This document shows, in pieces, positions 39,303 through 48,719 of a stretch of DNA of 64,000 bases. Made by a program: the position numbers and the translations under genes. The stretch comes from Candidatus Marsarchaeota G2 archaeon ECH_B_1 (GTDB lineage: Archaea; Thermoproteota; Thermoprotei_A; Marsarchaeales; Marsarchaeaceae), in assembly GCA_003019535.1 (NCBI GenBank), contig NEXG01000001.1, forward strand, positions 230,153 to 294,152, written 5' to 3'. Within the stretch, counting starts at the first letter, position 1, and the number at the start of each line of letters is the position of its first letter. Under the pieces are notes generated by a model. The model was not told the DNA's origin, made no database searches, and saw only the letters and a list, made by a program, of their open reading frames with translations.

Positions 39303-40770
39303 CACTTAATCTTTCCACATTCTTCAGCTTTCTGCGAAGAGCAGAATAAAGTTCAGCATCAACAGTAGCCACTAGTACACTCTCTTGAATGTTAATTATG
39401 CTAAGTATCTTCCTAATATCGGGCTTAGTTTTTCGAGAAGCAGTTTGATAAACAGGGTACACATCCAGCATCTCAAGTGGCACAAGCCCAAATTGCCCAT
39501 CCAAGACCATAATTAGGGTCTTGTCGTCAAATCTCCAATCATCCTTTAAGATTAAAACTTGGTCCTTAGATGAAAGTATTACTAATCTTTTTGGTTCTAG
39601 CTGTGATACAAACTGTCTTATTCTTTCTCTAAACAGGATAACTTCAGGTCTATCATACCCGAAAGCGAATAGGCCGCTCACGCTAGGAGTTGTTATCGGC
39701 GAATACTTGGCAAGATATCTAGCCCTACGGAGCATCCATCTAAAAGCATCAAATATTTGTGGGTGTGAGTGCATTCTGTTTTGAAGAAGATCCCAAAGTG
39801 TACCTTGGTAGATGGCGAGTCTAATTCGTGATAATTCCTCTGCAAGCACACTTAGATTATGCTCAGCAAGTAGTTTCTCCCTCTGCTTTTGAACCATAGA
39901 GCGTAACTCGTTGGCCGTATGTTTCTCACAGACTCTGCACCTGCATGGTAGCTCAGTCAGAGTTTCCAGTCTATATGTTTTTTGCGGCGTAAGATACCTA
40001 TCATCTTTCGCAAATAAAGCGTAAGACGCCGAGTCGAACAAATCAATTCCTAGAGCTACGAAATATGGGAGAATAGCAGGGTGACCAGCACCGAACAGAT
40101 GCACAGGTCTAGAGGGGGGTATGTGTTTCTTTGAGATTAATATCATTTCGAGTATGGTTTGATACCGGTAACCCTCAAGGAATTCTGTCGGGCTTCCCAA
40201 TCCATGAATATGGAAAGGTAGGTCCGCCACCTTCTTAGCGCAGAACTCAACCAGATCTAGGTACTCCCCGCCTTGAATCGGGCCAACCCATAAAACGTCG
40301 TCTCTGTTTCTAAGCTCAAGTGATTCGACAGCGTTGTTTAGGGTTTTATCTACCGTTTGCTTTGCCCACTCTTTGCTATTTGTCTTCCCTGTGGGTGTAT
40401 CCAGTATAACTCCTATATCCACGTCTATTTCTTCTTGGAACCTTATGATTTCTTCCTGTGTGGCATTTATTTCGCCGAACTCAAGCATCTGATATGCGCC
40501 AGAATCAGTCGCTACGATACCGTCAAACTTGAGAAACTGGTGTATGTCACCTACTTTAAAACCGCGTTTAAGTAAAAGATAGGAATTTGTCATAACGGCT
40601 TTAAATCCGAGTTGACGGATCCTTTCAACGTCCACCAATTGCCGCTTCACATCTATTACAGGAAAGAGGGCTGGAGTCTCAAGGTAACCTCTTTTCGTCT
40701 TTATCCTACCTATTCGGCCGCAAAGCGATCTGTGTTTTACCTCGAAAACAGCGTCTGGTTCAAGCCGCAT
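39295..40770 (-). CDS. tgtA: Archaeosine tRNA-guanine transglycosylase
   Basis: The 491-residue enzyme exchanges G15 of tRNA for preQ0, the first step to archaeosine. The N-terminal TIM-barrel shows VATDSGAYQMLEFG with the nucleophilic Asp region, WVGPIQGGEYLDLV, and HIHGLGSPTEFLEGY. A zinc site reads CRCRVCEKH. About 150 residues of C-terminal TgtA domains follow, but no terminal PUA domain is seen, whereas the best studied archaeal enzymes (about 580 residues) have one. A separate PUA protein is encoded at 41317-41802. Confidence 0.92.
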   Translation of the reverse strand: MRLEPDAVFEVKHRSLCGRIGRIKTKRGYLETPALFPVIDVKRQLVDVERIRQLGFKAVMTNSYLLLKRGFKVGDIHQFLKFDGIVATDSGAYQMLEFGEINATQEEIIRFQEEIDVDIGVILDTPTGKTNSKEWAKQTVDKTLNNAVESLELRNRDDVLWVGPIQGGEYLDLVEFCAKKVADLPFHIHGLGSPTEFLEGYRYQTILEMILISKKHIPPSRPVHLFGAGHPAILPYFVALGIDLFDSASYALFAKDDRYLTPQKTYRLETLTELPCRCRVCEKHTANELRSMVQKQREKLLAEHNLSVLAEELSRIRLAIYQGTLWDLLQNRMHSHPQIFDAFRWMLRRARYLAKYSPITTPSVSGLFAFGYDRPEVILFRERIRQFVSQLEPKRLVILSSKDQVLILKDDWRFDDKTLIMVLDGQFGLVPLEMLDVYPVYQTASRKTKPDIRKILSIINIQESVLVATVDAELYSALRRKLKNVERLSAT

Positions 40771-40792
40771 TGGTCGGAGTCACTGGATAATA

Positions 40793-41221
40793 TCACTGCT
40801 TTGCCTCTTTCTGAAAGTATTCAACAACCTGTCTGACGCGTTCTGCAATTGGACCGACTCCTTCAACCCTACCATCGCTATAAACCTTGACTCTTTCTGC
40901 CACGATAATAGTTTCCGCATCCTCAAGGTATCTAATATTATTGGGGTAGATTTTAGATAACTGCTCATACAGGTTTCGCATAGGAAGGCCGCCCTCTTCG
41001 GCCGCAACTTCCGACACAACTGAGCCGTTCAATACTAGTCGTGAAATCTTTTTACCGTCGCCGCTTACCTCTTTAGCGTCAAGTAAACAAATATGTAGTG
41101 TTTCTGGGTCCAATGAAGCCAAAATTCCTTTGTATTTTTTACCGTTCGAAAGAATTACAAGCACCTGCTTGTTAAGCATAACCCGTGTTTCCGAAGCAAT
41201 CGTCCTAAGGCCTATGCTCAT
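40793..41221 (-). CDS. Sm-like archaeal protein with C-terminal domain (SmAP3-like)
   Basis: The 142-residue protein has an N-terminal Sm fold (about residues 15-75: LNKQVLVILSNGKKYKGILASLDPETLHICLLDA, then KISRLVLNGSVVSEVA) and a 65-residue alpha/beta C-terminal domain. That layout is known for crenarchaeal SmAP3. Sm-like proteins form rings that bind U-rich RNA. It is 22 nt upstream of tgtA in the same direction. Another, single-domain LSm is encoded at 41914-42195. Confidence 0.83.
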   Translation of the reverse strand: MSIGLRTIASETRVMLNKQVLVILSNGKKYKGILASLDPETLHICLLDAKEVSGDGKKISRLVLNGSVVSEVAAEEGGLPMRNLYEQLSKIYPNNIRYLEDAETIIVAERVKVYSDGRVEGVGPIAERVRQVVEYFQKEAKQ

Positions 41222-41316
41222 TGCGTATCAACAAACTATTAATATTACTAGTATTAAGTTTGTCGTATTTTGTTTTAAGCCCCCTCATTCACCTTGATGC
41301 GTAACACAGGTATGTA

Positions 41317-41802
41317 TTATGAGCCACGTCTCAAAGCCAAAAGTCTGTATAGCTTATCATTCAAATAGTGTATATTTTCAGCGACTTTTCCATGTTTTCT
41401 ATTCAGCGAATCAATAAAATCCTTCACCAACCTACCAACAGCCAGTACAGCACCATCTTCTGATTTGATAACTACTATGTTGCTCGAATCTTTTAAATCA
41501 ATACTTAAAATTCCAGGGGCCATAAGATCCGCACCGTTTAGAATATGCGGTTTAGCACCCTGATCAACCATGGCTTCTGAATAGTAACCTTCAAACGTTT
41601 TGGCTGCGATAACAGTCGGAAAGATACAGTTATCCTTCTCAAAAAGAAGAGGAAACTTGTTATTTAGGAGATATGCTTTCAAATGTTTATCTATCTTTAG
41701 AACCCATAACTCATCCTTTTTCTTATCGAAACCTATATAGTCGAGTAAAACCTTGAATCTGTCAGTCTCCTGCTTGCTGAGTTTAAAGCTGATAAAATGC
41801 AA
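41317..41802 (-). CDS. PUA-domain RNA-binding protein (MCT-1-like or TgtA-tail-like)
   Basis: The 161-residue protein has a C-terminal PUA domain with AKPHILNGADLMAPGILSID and VIKSEDGAVLAVGRL, resembling the PUA of MCT-1/eIF2D and of archaeal TGT. The N-terminal 70 residues (KLSKQETDRFKVLLDYIGFDKKKDELWVLK) form a small pre-PUA-like domain. Since TgtA at 39295-40770 lacks a PUA domain and lies in the same direction, it might serve as a separate RNA-binding subunit; a translation factor role is equally possible. Confidence 0.7.
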   Translation of the reverse strand: MHFISFKLSKQETDRFKVLLDYIGFDKKKDELWVLKIDKHLKAYLLNNKFPLLFEKDNCIFPTVIAAKTFEGYYSEAMVDQGAKPHILNGADLMAPGILSIDLKDSSNIVVIKSEDGAVLAVGRLVKDFIDSLNRKHGKVAENIHYLNDKLYRLLALRRGS

Positions 41803-41913
41803 TTTGAAATATTTAATGGTGGTCGAAAAATTAAGGTTTGCCCAGCTTTTTATAACAATAGCTGGCTTTCTAAGAGCGAAAGTTAGCGGCTACTATTACT
41901 GGGCATAAACGAT

Positions 41914-42195
41914 GTGAACACAACTAAGCTTAATAGTCAGAATATCGTCATTCCATCGATAAAGTTGGCTGAGGCAAACACACAAGCTTTGCTTGGGGAA
42001 GCGGTAGACTCAGTGGTTCTAGTAAAACTACGGGGTGGTATATACGTGAGGGGAAAGATGAAAAGTTTTGACCAACACTTAAATCTCCTGATTGAAAATG
42101 CGGAGGAAATGCTCGATAATAACACTGTAAGAAGCTTGGGCACTATTATTGTACGGGGAGATAACGTGATTTTAATATCTCCAAGCCCGAGGTGA
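41914..42195 (+). CDS. LSm/Sm-like archaeal protein (SmAP1-type)
   Basis: The 93-residue protein contains Sm1 ([33 protein letters not shown]) and Sm2 ([15 protein letters not shown]), the two halves of the Sm fold. It forms heptameric rings that bind U-rich RNA. The eL37 gene starts 7 nt downstream, an archaeal gene pair conserved across phyla. The first 20 residues are a non-conserved lead; a start at a later codon cannot be excluded. Confidence 0.92.
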   Translation: MNTTKLNSQNIVIPSIKLAEANTQALLGEAVDSVVLVKLRGGIYVRGKMKSFDQHLNLLIENAEEMLDNNTVRSLGTIIVRGDNVILISPSPR

Positions 42196-42202
42196 CCCAG
42201 AA

Positions 42203-42370
42203 ATGAAGGGAACAGCTTCTCAGGGAAAACGAGGTAGATCTAAAACCCATATTGTCTGCCGAAGATGCGGTCATAGGTCATACCACGTTAGAAAACACAG
42301 ATGCGCCCACTGTGGGTTCGGCCAGTCAAAGAGGCTAAGGACATATTCGTGGATAAATAAAAAACCGTAA
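42203..42370 (+). CDS. rpl37e: Large ribosomal subunit protein eL37 (L37e)
   Basis: A 55-residue protein from the ATG at 42203: [21 protein letters not shown] continuing into two zinc pairs, CRRC (residues 19-22) and CAHC (residues 34-37), and ending WINKKP. This is the L37e zinc-ribbon protein of the 50S subunit. It lies 7 nt after the LSm gene, the usual archaeal pair, and converges on fttA. Confidence 0.93.
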   Translation: MKGTASQGKRGRSKTHIVCRRCGHRSYHVRKHRCAHCGFGQSKRLRTYSWINKKP

Positions 42371-42373
42371 TAC

Positions 42374-44302
42374 TCAGCGCAAACGCACGGTAGCTAGGTT
42401 AGTAGGGGTAAGTATTTCAGGCTTGACCTTGTGGTTAATATAAATCTTTTTAAGAGAGTGGGCAAGTTCTGCCGACCTTGACGGTTCGCCGTGATTTATC
42501 AAAATCTTTTCCGTTGGTCTGACAGCTGTTATATACCTTATTAGCTCAGATTTATCTGAGTGGCCTGAAAATCCTTCTATTGCCTGCACTTCCATGTTCA
42601 CTTTAAATAACCTTCTCCCCATACCTGAATTATCAGCCAACTCTACTTCCTTAGCTCCCTTTAGGATGGCTCTACCCAGCGTTCCTTCGGCTTGATAGTT
42701 GACGAATACTAAGGTATTATCGGAGTTGGATGACAGTTCCTTAAAGTACTCTATAACTGGACCACCAGTCATCATGCCACTTGTAGCCATTATTATACTG
42801 GGTCCTTGCGAGAGAGCCTCATCCCTTTTTGAGGAATCATCTATTCTTATAAATTCTTCACGCAGAAAAGGATTATCGCCTTGGTAAATCTTCCTCTTTA
42901 CGTTCAAAGCTAAGTATTCAGGGTAAGCTGTGTGTATTGCTGTGCTTTCAAGGAGCATCCCATCGAGGTAAACTGGAACACGCGGTAGCTCCCCTGTAGC
43001 CATTTTTTCTGCTATTATCATCATAACTTCCTGAGCCCTACCGACAGCCAACGTGGGTATAAGTATTTTACCGTCACGTTCAACCGTCTTCTTGACTATA
43101 TCTATAAACTTTGTTTCCGCATCAAGCCTACTTGGCATAATGTTACCGCCATAAGTGGATTCAATTATTAAACAGTCCACTCGTGGGAAAACGGTAGAAG
43201 CCTTATCCAGAAGCCTTGTTTGGGCGTATTTTAGGTCGCTCGTATACAATACATTGTATCTACCTTCTCCGATGTTCAGGTGAACAACCGAGGAGCCAAG
43301 TATGTGGCCAGCGTTATTCAGGGTGAGCTTTATGTCAGGAGTTATATCGGTAACATCCCCCCAGTTTATGGTTATTGTATGCTCGACTGCCTTCTTTATA
43401 TGTTCGATGCCGTATGGTGGGACTTCACCCAACTTCTGCTTTAAATCAATATAATCTTTTTGCGTTAACACCATGAGGTCTCTGGATGGTGGTGTCATGT
43501 AGACCGGTCCACGGTAACCGTACTTAAAAAGATACGGTAAGGCTCCTTGATGGTCCATGTGTGCGTGCCCAATTATGACTGCGTCTAACTCCTCTAGTGG
43601 AAAGTCTAGGGCGTGAAAGGCGGGGAATTCCTCCGTGATCGTGTTTGCTTCTGCCTTTAACCCAACATCAAGTAAGACCTTTGATTCTCCGGTGTCTACC
43701 AGCACCGCTGAACGCCCAACTTCACCAAATGCTCCTAAAGGAACTATTCTTATTGGCCCATTAGTTATAACCGGAGGCTTGTAAATTCTCTCACCCACTT
43801 CTTTTAAAAACCGTTGCCTGTATTCCTTGCTGGTGTTTAGAACTCTAAGCATTGACTCAACAGTTCCAGACCTTATTTCTGGGACTCTGATTACCACAGG
43901 TCTCCACCCCGTTTTAGCCAAAACCTCCCTCAGTAGAGACCCTCCTTCACCGATAACCACACCAGGCCTTAATGCTTCAACTATAACCTCACCCTTATCG
44001 TCGTTAAAAGTGTAGTTCCTTACATCAGCCTCTGAAGGGATTAGCTCCCTAAGCATCTTTATTGTGTCATCTCTGTTCAAACGCGCTTGAGGGTCAGACC
44101 TAATAACAACCCTCTTTTTGAGCAGTTTCGCAAGTCTTTTTATGGCCTCGCTATTATTCATTATAGCAGAAGGGTTGCCACAGTAAAGTGCTATTTCGGG
44201 CCCTTCGAATTCGATTCGTTTAAGCTCTGCTTCTACAGGAAAATTAGTGAAAATCGTGGACCTTATGTTGGTGAGTAGCTCCTTTGTTGTGGTTATCCTC
44301 AT
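42374..44302 (-). CDS. fttA: Transcription termination factor FttA (aCPSF1), KH-beta-CASP ribonuclease
   Basis: The 642-residue protein has N-terminal KH domains (about residues 1-145, with PGVVIGEGGSLLREV), a metallo-beta-lactamase core with HAHMDH at 246-251, and a beta-CASP domain ending GFSGHSDKSELIRYI. aCPSF1/FttA cleaves nascent RNA downstream of U-rich signals to end transcription in archaea. Its ATG overlaps the psmB stop by one base, so the two are cotranscribed. Length and domain order are standard. Confidence 0.95.
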   Translation of the reverse strand: MRITTTKELLTNIRSTIFTNFPVEAELKRIEFEGPEIALYCGNPSAIMNNSEAIKRLAKLLKKRVVIRSDPQARLNRDDTIKMLRELIPSEADVRNYTFNDDKGEVIVEALRPGVVIGEGGSLLREVLAKTGWRPVVIRVPEIRSGTVESMLRVLNTSKEYRQRFLKEVGERIYKPPVITNGPIRIVPLGAFGEVGRSAVLVDTGESKVLLDVGLKAEANTITEEFPAFHALDFPLEELDAVIIGHAHMDHQGALPYLFKYGYRGPVYMTPPSRDLMVLTQKDYIDLKQKLGEVPPYGIEHIKKAVEHTITINWGDVTDITPDIKLTLNNAGHILGSSVVHLNIGEGRYNVLYTSDLKYAQTRLLDKASTVFPRVDCLIIESTYGGNIMPSRLDAETKFIDIVKKTVERDGKILIPTLAVGRAQEVMMIIAEKMATGELPRVPVYLDGMLLESTAIHTAYPEYLALNVKRKIYQGDNPFLREEFIRIDDSSKRDEALSQGPSIIMATSGMMTGGPVIEYFKELSSNSDNTLVFVNYQAEGTLGRAILKGAKEVELADNSGMGRRLFKVNMEVQAIEGFSGHSDKSELIRYITAVRPTEKILINHGEPSRSAELAHSLKKIYINHKVKPEILTPTNLATVRLR

Positions 44303-44934
44303 TATATATGGCCTCCAGCTATGTATTCAGCCACTTCATCCTCCTCCATCCTCTTAACTCCCTCTCTATCAGCGTAAACTACGTCGACTCCTTCGCCAGT
44401 AGCGGTATCCCACTCCATAGCCGCAGATATACTCCTTATCGCGATAGGAATAGCTTCGGCGAGCGAAAGGTTTGGCTTTAAGCGGTTTAGCGCTGACCCC
44501 AAGGCGGTATGCATACCTGAACCGGTCGCCACGTAATCTTCAGCGCTAAGCGAGCCGAAAAAATCTATCATGAAAAGTTCTGGGGAAGAATCGTATCCTC
44601 CTATTATAATCTGCACTGGGAAAACACTAAACTTTTTAGAGTTAATTAGAAGAGAAGCATAGTTAGCGATACTTTTTACACCCATCCTAACGTTATTCCT
44701 AAGCTCATACATATACGCTTCCGACCTTACTCTGTCAGCTAGGTTGAATGCTTCACCCACCGTTCCTGCTATTGTGATTGCGCAATAGCTTGTCACCGTC
44801 AGAATTTTCTTTACGTGTTTGTTTGCTACCGTGTAGCCAGCAGTGGCTCTCCTATCTGCAGCTAATACTACACCGTCTGATGCCTTTATACCAATTGTCG
44901 TTGTCCCCTTTCTTGGAGTAAAACCATTCACCAT
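44302..44934 (-). CDS. psmB: Proteasome beta subunit, catalytically competent
   Basis: The 210-residue precursor has a 10-residue propeptide ending RKG, then the mature start TTTIGIKASDGVVLAADRR with Thr1 and, by alignment, D17 and K33 (KHVKK) of the active site. It would self-process and form the catalytic beta rings of the 20S proteasome with the PAN ATPase (32765). It heads the psmB-fttA pair. A second beta subunit at 60577 lacks Thr1. Confidence 0.94.
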   Translation of the reverse strand: MVNGFTPRKGTTTIGIKASDGVVLAADRRATAGYTVANKHVKKILTVTSYCAITIAGTVGEAFNLADRVRSEAYMYELRNNVRMGVKSIANYASLLINSKKFSVFPVQIIIGGYDSSPELFMIDFFGSLSAEDYVATGSGMHTALGSALNRLKPNLSLAEAIPIAIRSISAAMEWDTATGEGVDVVYADREGVKRMEEDEVAEYIAGGHI

Positions 44935-45032
44935 AATTCATCAACAGCAAGAATAAGACGCCCTAAATACAATCAGGATAGGCGAAGCCTTTACTTAAGG
45001 CTTTTGAGCAGGTGGCTCGTTCGTTGATAAAG

Positions 45033-46085
45033 ATGGTTCCGCTTAACACGCCACATACGATTCGCCTACCCGTCGAAGTAATCGTGGGTAAGAATGTCAT
45101 TGAGTATATTGGTAAGATAATAGCCAAACATCTTGAAGGCGACGAAGTAACAGTGCTCACTGGTCCAAATATAAGGCCACTTTACTCCAATACCGTCACG
45201 GCCTCCCTCATGGATTATGGCTATAAACCACATGTCGATACTGTTTTCTCCCCAAAAATATCAGAGGTTGAAAGACTTCTCACACAAACTCCCTTTTCTA
45301 CCTCCGCGATAATAGGTTTAGGAGGTGGGAAAGTACTCGATGTTGGCAAAGTCCTAGCTTATAAATTAAAGAAACCGTTTGTAAGTGTACCAACGAGTGC
45401 TTCACACGATGGAATAGCATCGCCCCAGGCTTCGCTTGAAGGGCTAAATGGCTCCCACTCCATCAGAGTTGATACTCCTTTCATCGTGATCGCTGATTCA
45501 CATATAATAGCGTCAGCCCCTAAACAGCTCACATTAGGAGGCATAGGTGATGTCCTAGCAAAATTTTCATCTGTCTTGGATAGCAGGCTCGCGCAGAGTT
45601 TAGGTGAATATATTGGAGACTACTCTATATCGTTAGCTGAAATGTCAGCCAAGCTTGTTTTCAACAACTTAGCCCAAATCATCAGTTTAAGCGACAATGG
45701 TATTAGAACTCTCCTCGAAGCGCTCATCAGCAACGGTATAGCTATGGCCATAGCGGGGAGTAGTAGGCCGTGTAGCGGTAGTGAACATTTGTTCGGGCAT
45801 GCGCTTGACTTACTCACATCCAAAAAAATTCTCCATGGCTTCACGGTGCTTTTAGGCACCAAAATATCGCTTGCGTTGCATGGAGAGGATTGGGTAGAGT
45901 TTTCAGAAAAAGCCTTAGAAGCAGGTCTACCCATGAATGCGCGTCAATTAGGAGTACCCCCCGTCTACGTTGTGCGTGCGCTCACCTTTGCAAACAAGAT
46001 CAGACCAGACAGGCCTACGATATTAGGAAACGGTATAACACTTGAAAAAGCTAGGAAAGTTATAGATGAAGTAAAATTGGTTTAA
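45033..46085 (+). CDS. egsA: Glycerol-1-phosphate dehydrogenase
   Basis: The enzyme makes sn-glycerol-1-phosphate, the backbone of archaeal lipids. I use the ATG at 45033 (MVPLNTPHTIRLPVEVIVG); upstream GTG 45012 and TTG 45024 are alternatives. The 350-residue protein has the NAD-binding GLGGGKVLDVGKV, the PTSASHDGIASP loop, and metal-ligand regions GGIGDVLAKFSSVLD and GSEHLFGHALDL. GGGP synthase, which uses its product, is at 26258-27010. Confidence 0.93.
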   Translation: MVPLNTPHTIRLPVEVIVGKNVIEYIGKIIAKHLEGDEVTVLTGPNIRPLYSNTVTASLMDYGYKPHVDTVFSPKISEVERLLTQTPFSTSAIIGLGGGKVLDVGKVLAYKLKKPFVSVPTSASHDGIASPQASLEGLNGSHSIRVDTPFIVIADSHIIASAPKQLTLGGIGDVLAKFSSVLDSRLAQSLGEYIGDYSISLAEMSAKLVFNNLAQIISLSDNGIRTLLEALISNGIAMAIAGSSRPCSGSEHLFGHALDLLTSKKILHGFTVLLGTKISLALHGEDWVEFSEKALEAGLPMNARQLGVPPVYVVRALTFANKIRPDRPTILGNGITLEKARKVIDEVKLV

Positions 46086-46342
46086 ATCTAGGCAGCGTGC
46101 ACGCCGCTCAAGGATTCGACACATACGCTCCACTACACATCGATAAATTATATTTGAAAACCCACTTTCCTGGTAGATCTAGGCAGCTAAACTACAATTA
46201 GGGAAGTGAATCGCAATTAAACCAGTAGAAGATTTGGTTCCGCCAAGCGCTCAAAGATAGTAATGGTCAGGCTTGTAGTCTTGTTATCTTTGCCCCCTCA
46301 AGATATTGTAAAGAAGGGATCATTAAACTCCTATCGAGCGTG
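46086..46342. other. Intergenic region between egsA and tRNA-Leu (CAA)
   Basis: About 257 bases without a gene. The 11-base unit ATCTAGGCAGC occurs twice, near 46086 and 46177. I see no further structure. Confidence 0.45.
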
Positions 46343-46441
46343 TGCGGGGAGTGGGATTCGAACCCACGCAGGCCTTCGCCGGCAGATAACTCATATGGGA
46401 TCTTGAGTCTGCTCCCTTTGACCAGGCTCGGGCATCCCCGC
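46343..46441 (-). tRNA. tRNA-Leu (CAA) with 14-nt intron
   Basis: The minus strand folds as a class II tRNA with acceptor GCGGGGA/TCCCCGC, discriminator A and T stem GTGGG/CCCAC. The anticodon stem GCAGA/TCTGC closes the CTCAAGA loop (CAA) after removal of a 14-nt intron at 46388-46401, at the canonical 37/38 site. The BHB central helix is perfect (CTCA with TGAG). A TTATAAAAG box lies at 46459-46467, about 22 nt upstream. The acceptor and T arms match tRNA-Leu (UAG) at 49476. Confidence 0.93.
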
Positions 46442-46458
46442 GTACAACAAGAACAAAC

Positions 46459-46467
46459 CTTTTATAA
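46459..46467 (-). promoter_or_regulatory. TATA box of tRNA-Leu (CAA)
   Basis: On the minus strand the box reads TTATAAAAG, centred about 22 nt before the first base of the tRNA. Confidence 0.5.
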
Positions 46468-46617
46468 TTTAAATTTTTCACCCCAATTTAAGCACAGCAT
46501 CAAGTTAATATACTTAAAAACTGGCGTGAGTTCTAATAGAATGTATAACTTTTCGCATCTTATGGCGATGCTTTAACTCCCTTGAGTCGAATTTTATGGG
46601 CTAGTCGCCTTTAATAT

Positions 46618-47286
46618 TCAATATGTAATCACTGTTCCTGTGGATTTAAACAAGCTAGCGTCAATTATGATGTTATCACGTTTGCCACTTGTAATTATCG
46701 CGGGTATATGGCTACGTTTAAGAATCTTGATCGAGGCGTCATCTATTAAATCGTATGTACCCGCAAGTGCTGGCTTCTCGGCAATAAGCTTCCCAAGTTC
46801 ATCTATGTGAACTGATGGTAAAAGCCTTGCGTTAGGCGAGGATGGCTCATCGGTATACACTCCGCTCACCGACGTCAAAATTATTAGTCTATCAGCCCTT
46901 ATACGCTCCGCTATAAGGGCTGCGACGGCCGTCGTGGACTGCCCAGGTGTAAGGCCACCCAAAACCACAGTGTTAGAAGTGGTCCAAGCTGAATCGAACT
47001 CGTCAAAGGATGTGGGTGGGTTAGGGTAGCAGAATTCGGGTAGTAAGTGTATCATGATATAAGCATTTATACGTGAAACTTGGATACCTATATCGTCAAG
47101 GAATGATTCGCTGAGTCCGAGTGTGCGTCCTATGTTAATCATTGTTCTCGCATAAGTACCTCCTCCAACTATTACCGCCAATTTGTGGCCTAGCTCCGTC
47201 AAGCCCCTTAACTGCTCCGAATACTTTCTGTAGGCATCTGCTCCCTCATCTAACAGGTGACCACCTATCTTTATTGTAAAACGCAT
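46618..47286 (-). CDS. pyrH: Uridylate (UMP) kinase, archaeal type
   Basis: The 222-residue protein is an amino-acid-kinase fold enzyme: FTIKIGGHLLDEG for the N-terminal glycine loop, AVIVGGGTYARTMINIGRTLG, DDIGIQVSRINAYIMI, GGLTPGQSTTAVAALIAERI and LIILTSVSGVYTDEP. It phosphorylates UMP to UDP for RNA and DNA synthesis. It is divergent from the aRF1 gene, 60 nt away. Confidence 0.93.
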   Translation of the reverse strand: MRFTIKIGGHLLDEGADAYRKYSEQLRGLTELGHKLAVIVGGGTYARTMINIGRTLGLSESFLDDIGIQVSRINAYIMIHLLPEFCYPNPPTSFDEFDSAWTTSNTVVLGGLTPGQSTTAVAALIAERIRADRLIILTSVSGVYTDEPSSPNARLLPSVHIDELGKLIAEKPALAGTYDLIDDASIKILKRSHIPAIITSGKRDNIIIDASLFKSTGTVITY

Positions 47287-47347
47287 GTTTTATCCCATCA
47301 ATAACGTAACTTATATTTCATAAGTTTACCTATTAATAGGACGCGTG

Positions 47348-48568
47348 ATGTCAGATCAGCAAAAATACGATTCTTTCGACGAGTATAAGATTCGAAAGCT
47401 TATTTCGGAATTGGAAAGTAAGGAGGGTAGGGGGACAGAGCTTATCAGCCTCTACATCCCCCCTAAGAGGGCAATTAGTGACGTGGCAAGAGATCTACGT
47501 GAAGAAGCGAGTACGGCATCTAATATTAAGTCGAAGACCACAAGAAAGAATGTTATGGATGCGATAGAATCCATCCTACAAAGGTTAAAGCTGTTTAAAG
47601 AACCGCCGCCAAACGGTCTTGTTATCTTTTGTGGCGCCATACCGCATGGCGCGCCAGGAACAGAAAAAATGGAGATACATGTGTTAGAACCGCCTTTACC
47701 CATAAATATCTACCTCTACAGGTGTGACTCTAAGTTTGTAATAGAGCCACTTAAGAAGCTCATTGAAGAGAAGGATGTTTACGGACTAATAGTTATGGAT
47801 AGAGCAGAAGCCACATTCGCAATACTTCGTGGTAGGAATGTCGAGGTTTTAAACACAATCACATCGGGGATACCAGGCAAACACCATGCTGGGGGACAAT
47901 CTGCCAGACGTTTTCAGCGAATAATAGAACAAGTCGCCCACGAGTTCTACGTCCGAATAGGTGAGTATACTACGAAGTATTTTCTTGGGAAGGATATTAA
48001 AGGGCTTATAATAGGTGGGCCTGGCCCAAATAAATATGAATTCTATGAAGGAGAGTACCTACATTATGAACTGCGGAAGAAAGTCTTAGGCTTAGTTGAT
48101 ATAGGCTACACTGGTGAAGAGGGCATTCGCGAACTAATAAATCGGTCCGAAAACCTTTTACAGCAGTCAAAACTAATGCACGAAAAGCAAGTTTTCAATA
48201 ATTTAATGGCCACTATGGTTAACGACTACACCAAGGTTGCGATAGGTAAGAAGGAGGTTCTTGAAAAGCTAGACAGGGCAAAAATACTTATCATGTCAGA
48301 AGAAAACGATGATTACCACTTAACATTTATGTGTCCTAATTGTGGGTTCCAGCTCGAAGCAGATATCCAAGACGAACAAGAGCCAAAAGAAGGCAGAACG
48401 TGTCCAAGATGCGGTACGCAGATGGATTTGATCTCAAAAGAACCGCTCGTAACGCATTTGGCTGAAATGTTTAAGAACCGTGGCACAGTTGAGCTTATGT
48501 CAACACAAACCGAAGAGGGAGAGCAGCTCAAAAACTCCTTCGGTGGGTACGCAGCTATACTCGGGTAA
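47348..48568 (+). CDS. prf1: Peptide chain release factor aRF1
   Basis: From the ATG at 47348 (a GTG lies one codon earlier) the 406-residue protein has the stop-codon-reading NIKS motif at 59-62, the GGQ hydrolysis motif at 182-184 within KHHAGGQSARRF, and a C-terminal zinc mini-domain with CPNC and CPRC. It recognises all three stop codons and triggers peptide release. Domain lengths agree with archaeal and eukaryotic RF1. Confidence 0.95.
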   Translation: MSDQQKYDSFDEYKIRKLISELESKEGRGTELISLYIPPKRAISDVARDLREEASTASNIKSKTTRKNVMDAIESILQRLKLFKEPPPNGLVIFCGAIPHGAPGTEKMEIHVLEPPLPINIYLYRCDSKFVIEPLKKLIEEKDVYGLIVMDRAEATFAILRGRNVEVLNTITSGIPGKHHAGGQSARRFQRIIEQVAHEFYVRIGEYTTKYFLGKDIKGLIIGGPGPNKYEFYEGEYLHYELRKKVLGLVDIGYTGEEGIRELINRSENLLQQSKLMHEKQVFNNLMATMVNDYTKVAIGKKEVLEKLDRAKILIMSEENDDYHLTFMCPNCGFQLEADIQDEQEPKEGRTCPRCGTQMDLISKEPLVTHLAEMFKNRGTVELMSTQTEEGEQLKNSFGGYAAILG

Positions 48569-48719
48569 AAACTGCTTTTGTATACTATAGGTCTCTGTAT
48601 CGCGCTGGGATAACGCGCTGTATTATTTGGCTGCCAACTAGTGTAAGCCCTCTATCGGAACAATATATAGCCTTAGAGAAAACTTAAAGCTACCAACTAA
48701 GAAAACACCTTGACTCCCG

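Noticed and set aside
45620-45934. 104-codon minus-strand open frame inside egsA
   Set aside because: It is antisense to the conserved metal-binding part of glycerol-1-phosphate dehydrogenase.
46340-46576. 78-codon plus-strand open frame
   Set aside because: It is the antisense of tRNA-Leu (CAA), with a peptide start typical of mis-called tRNA shadows.
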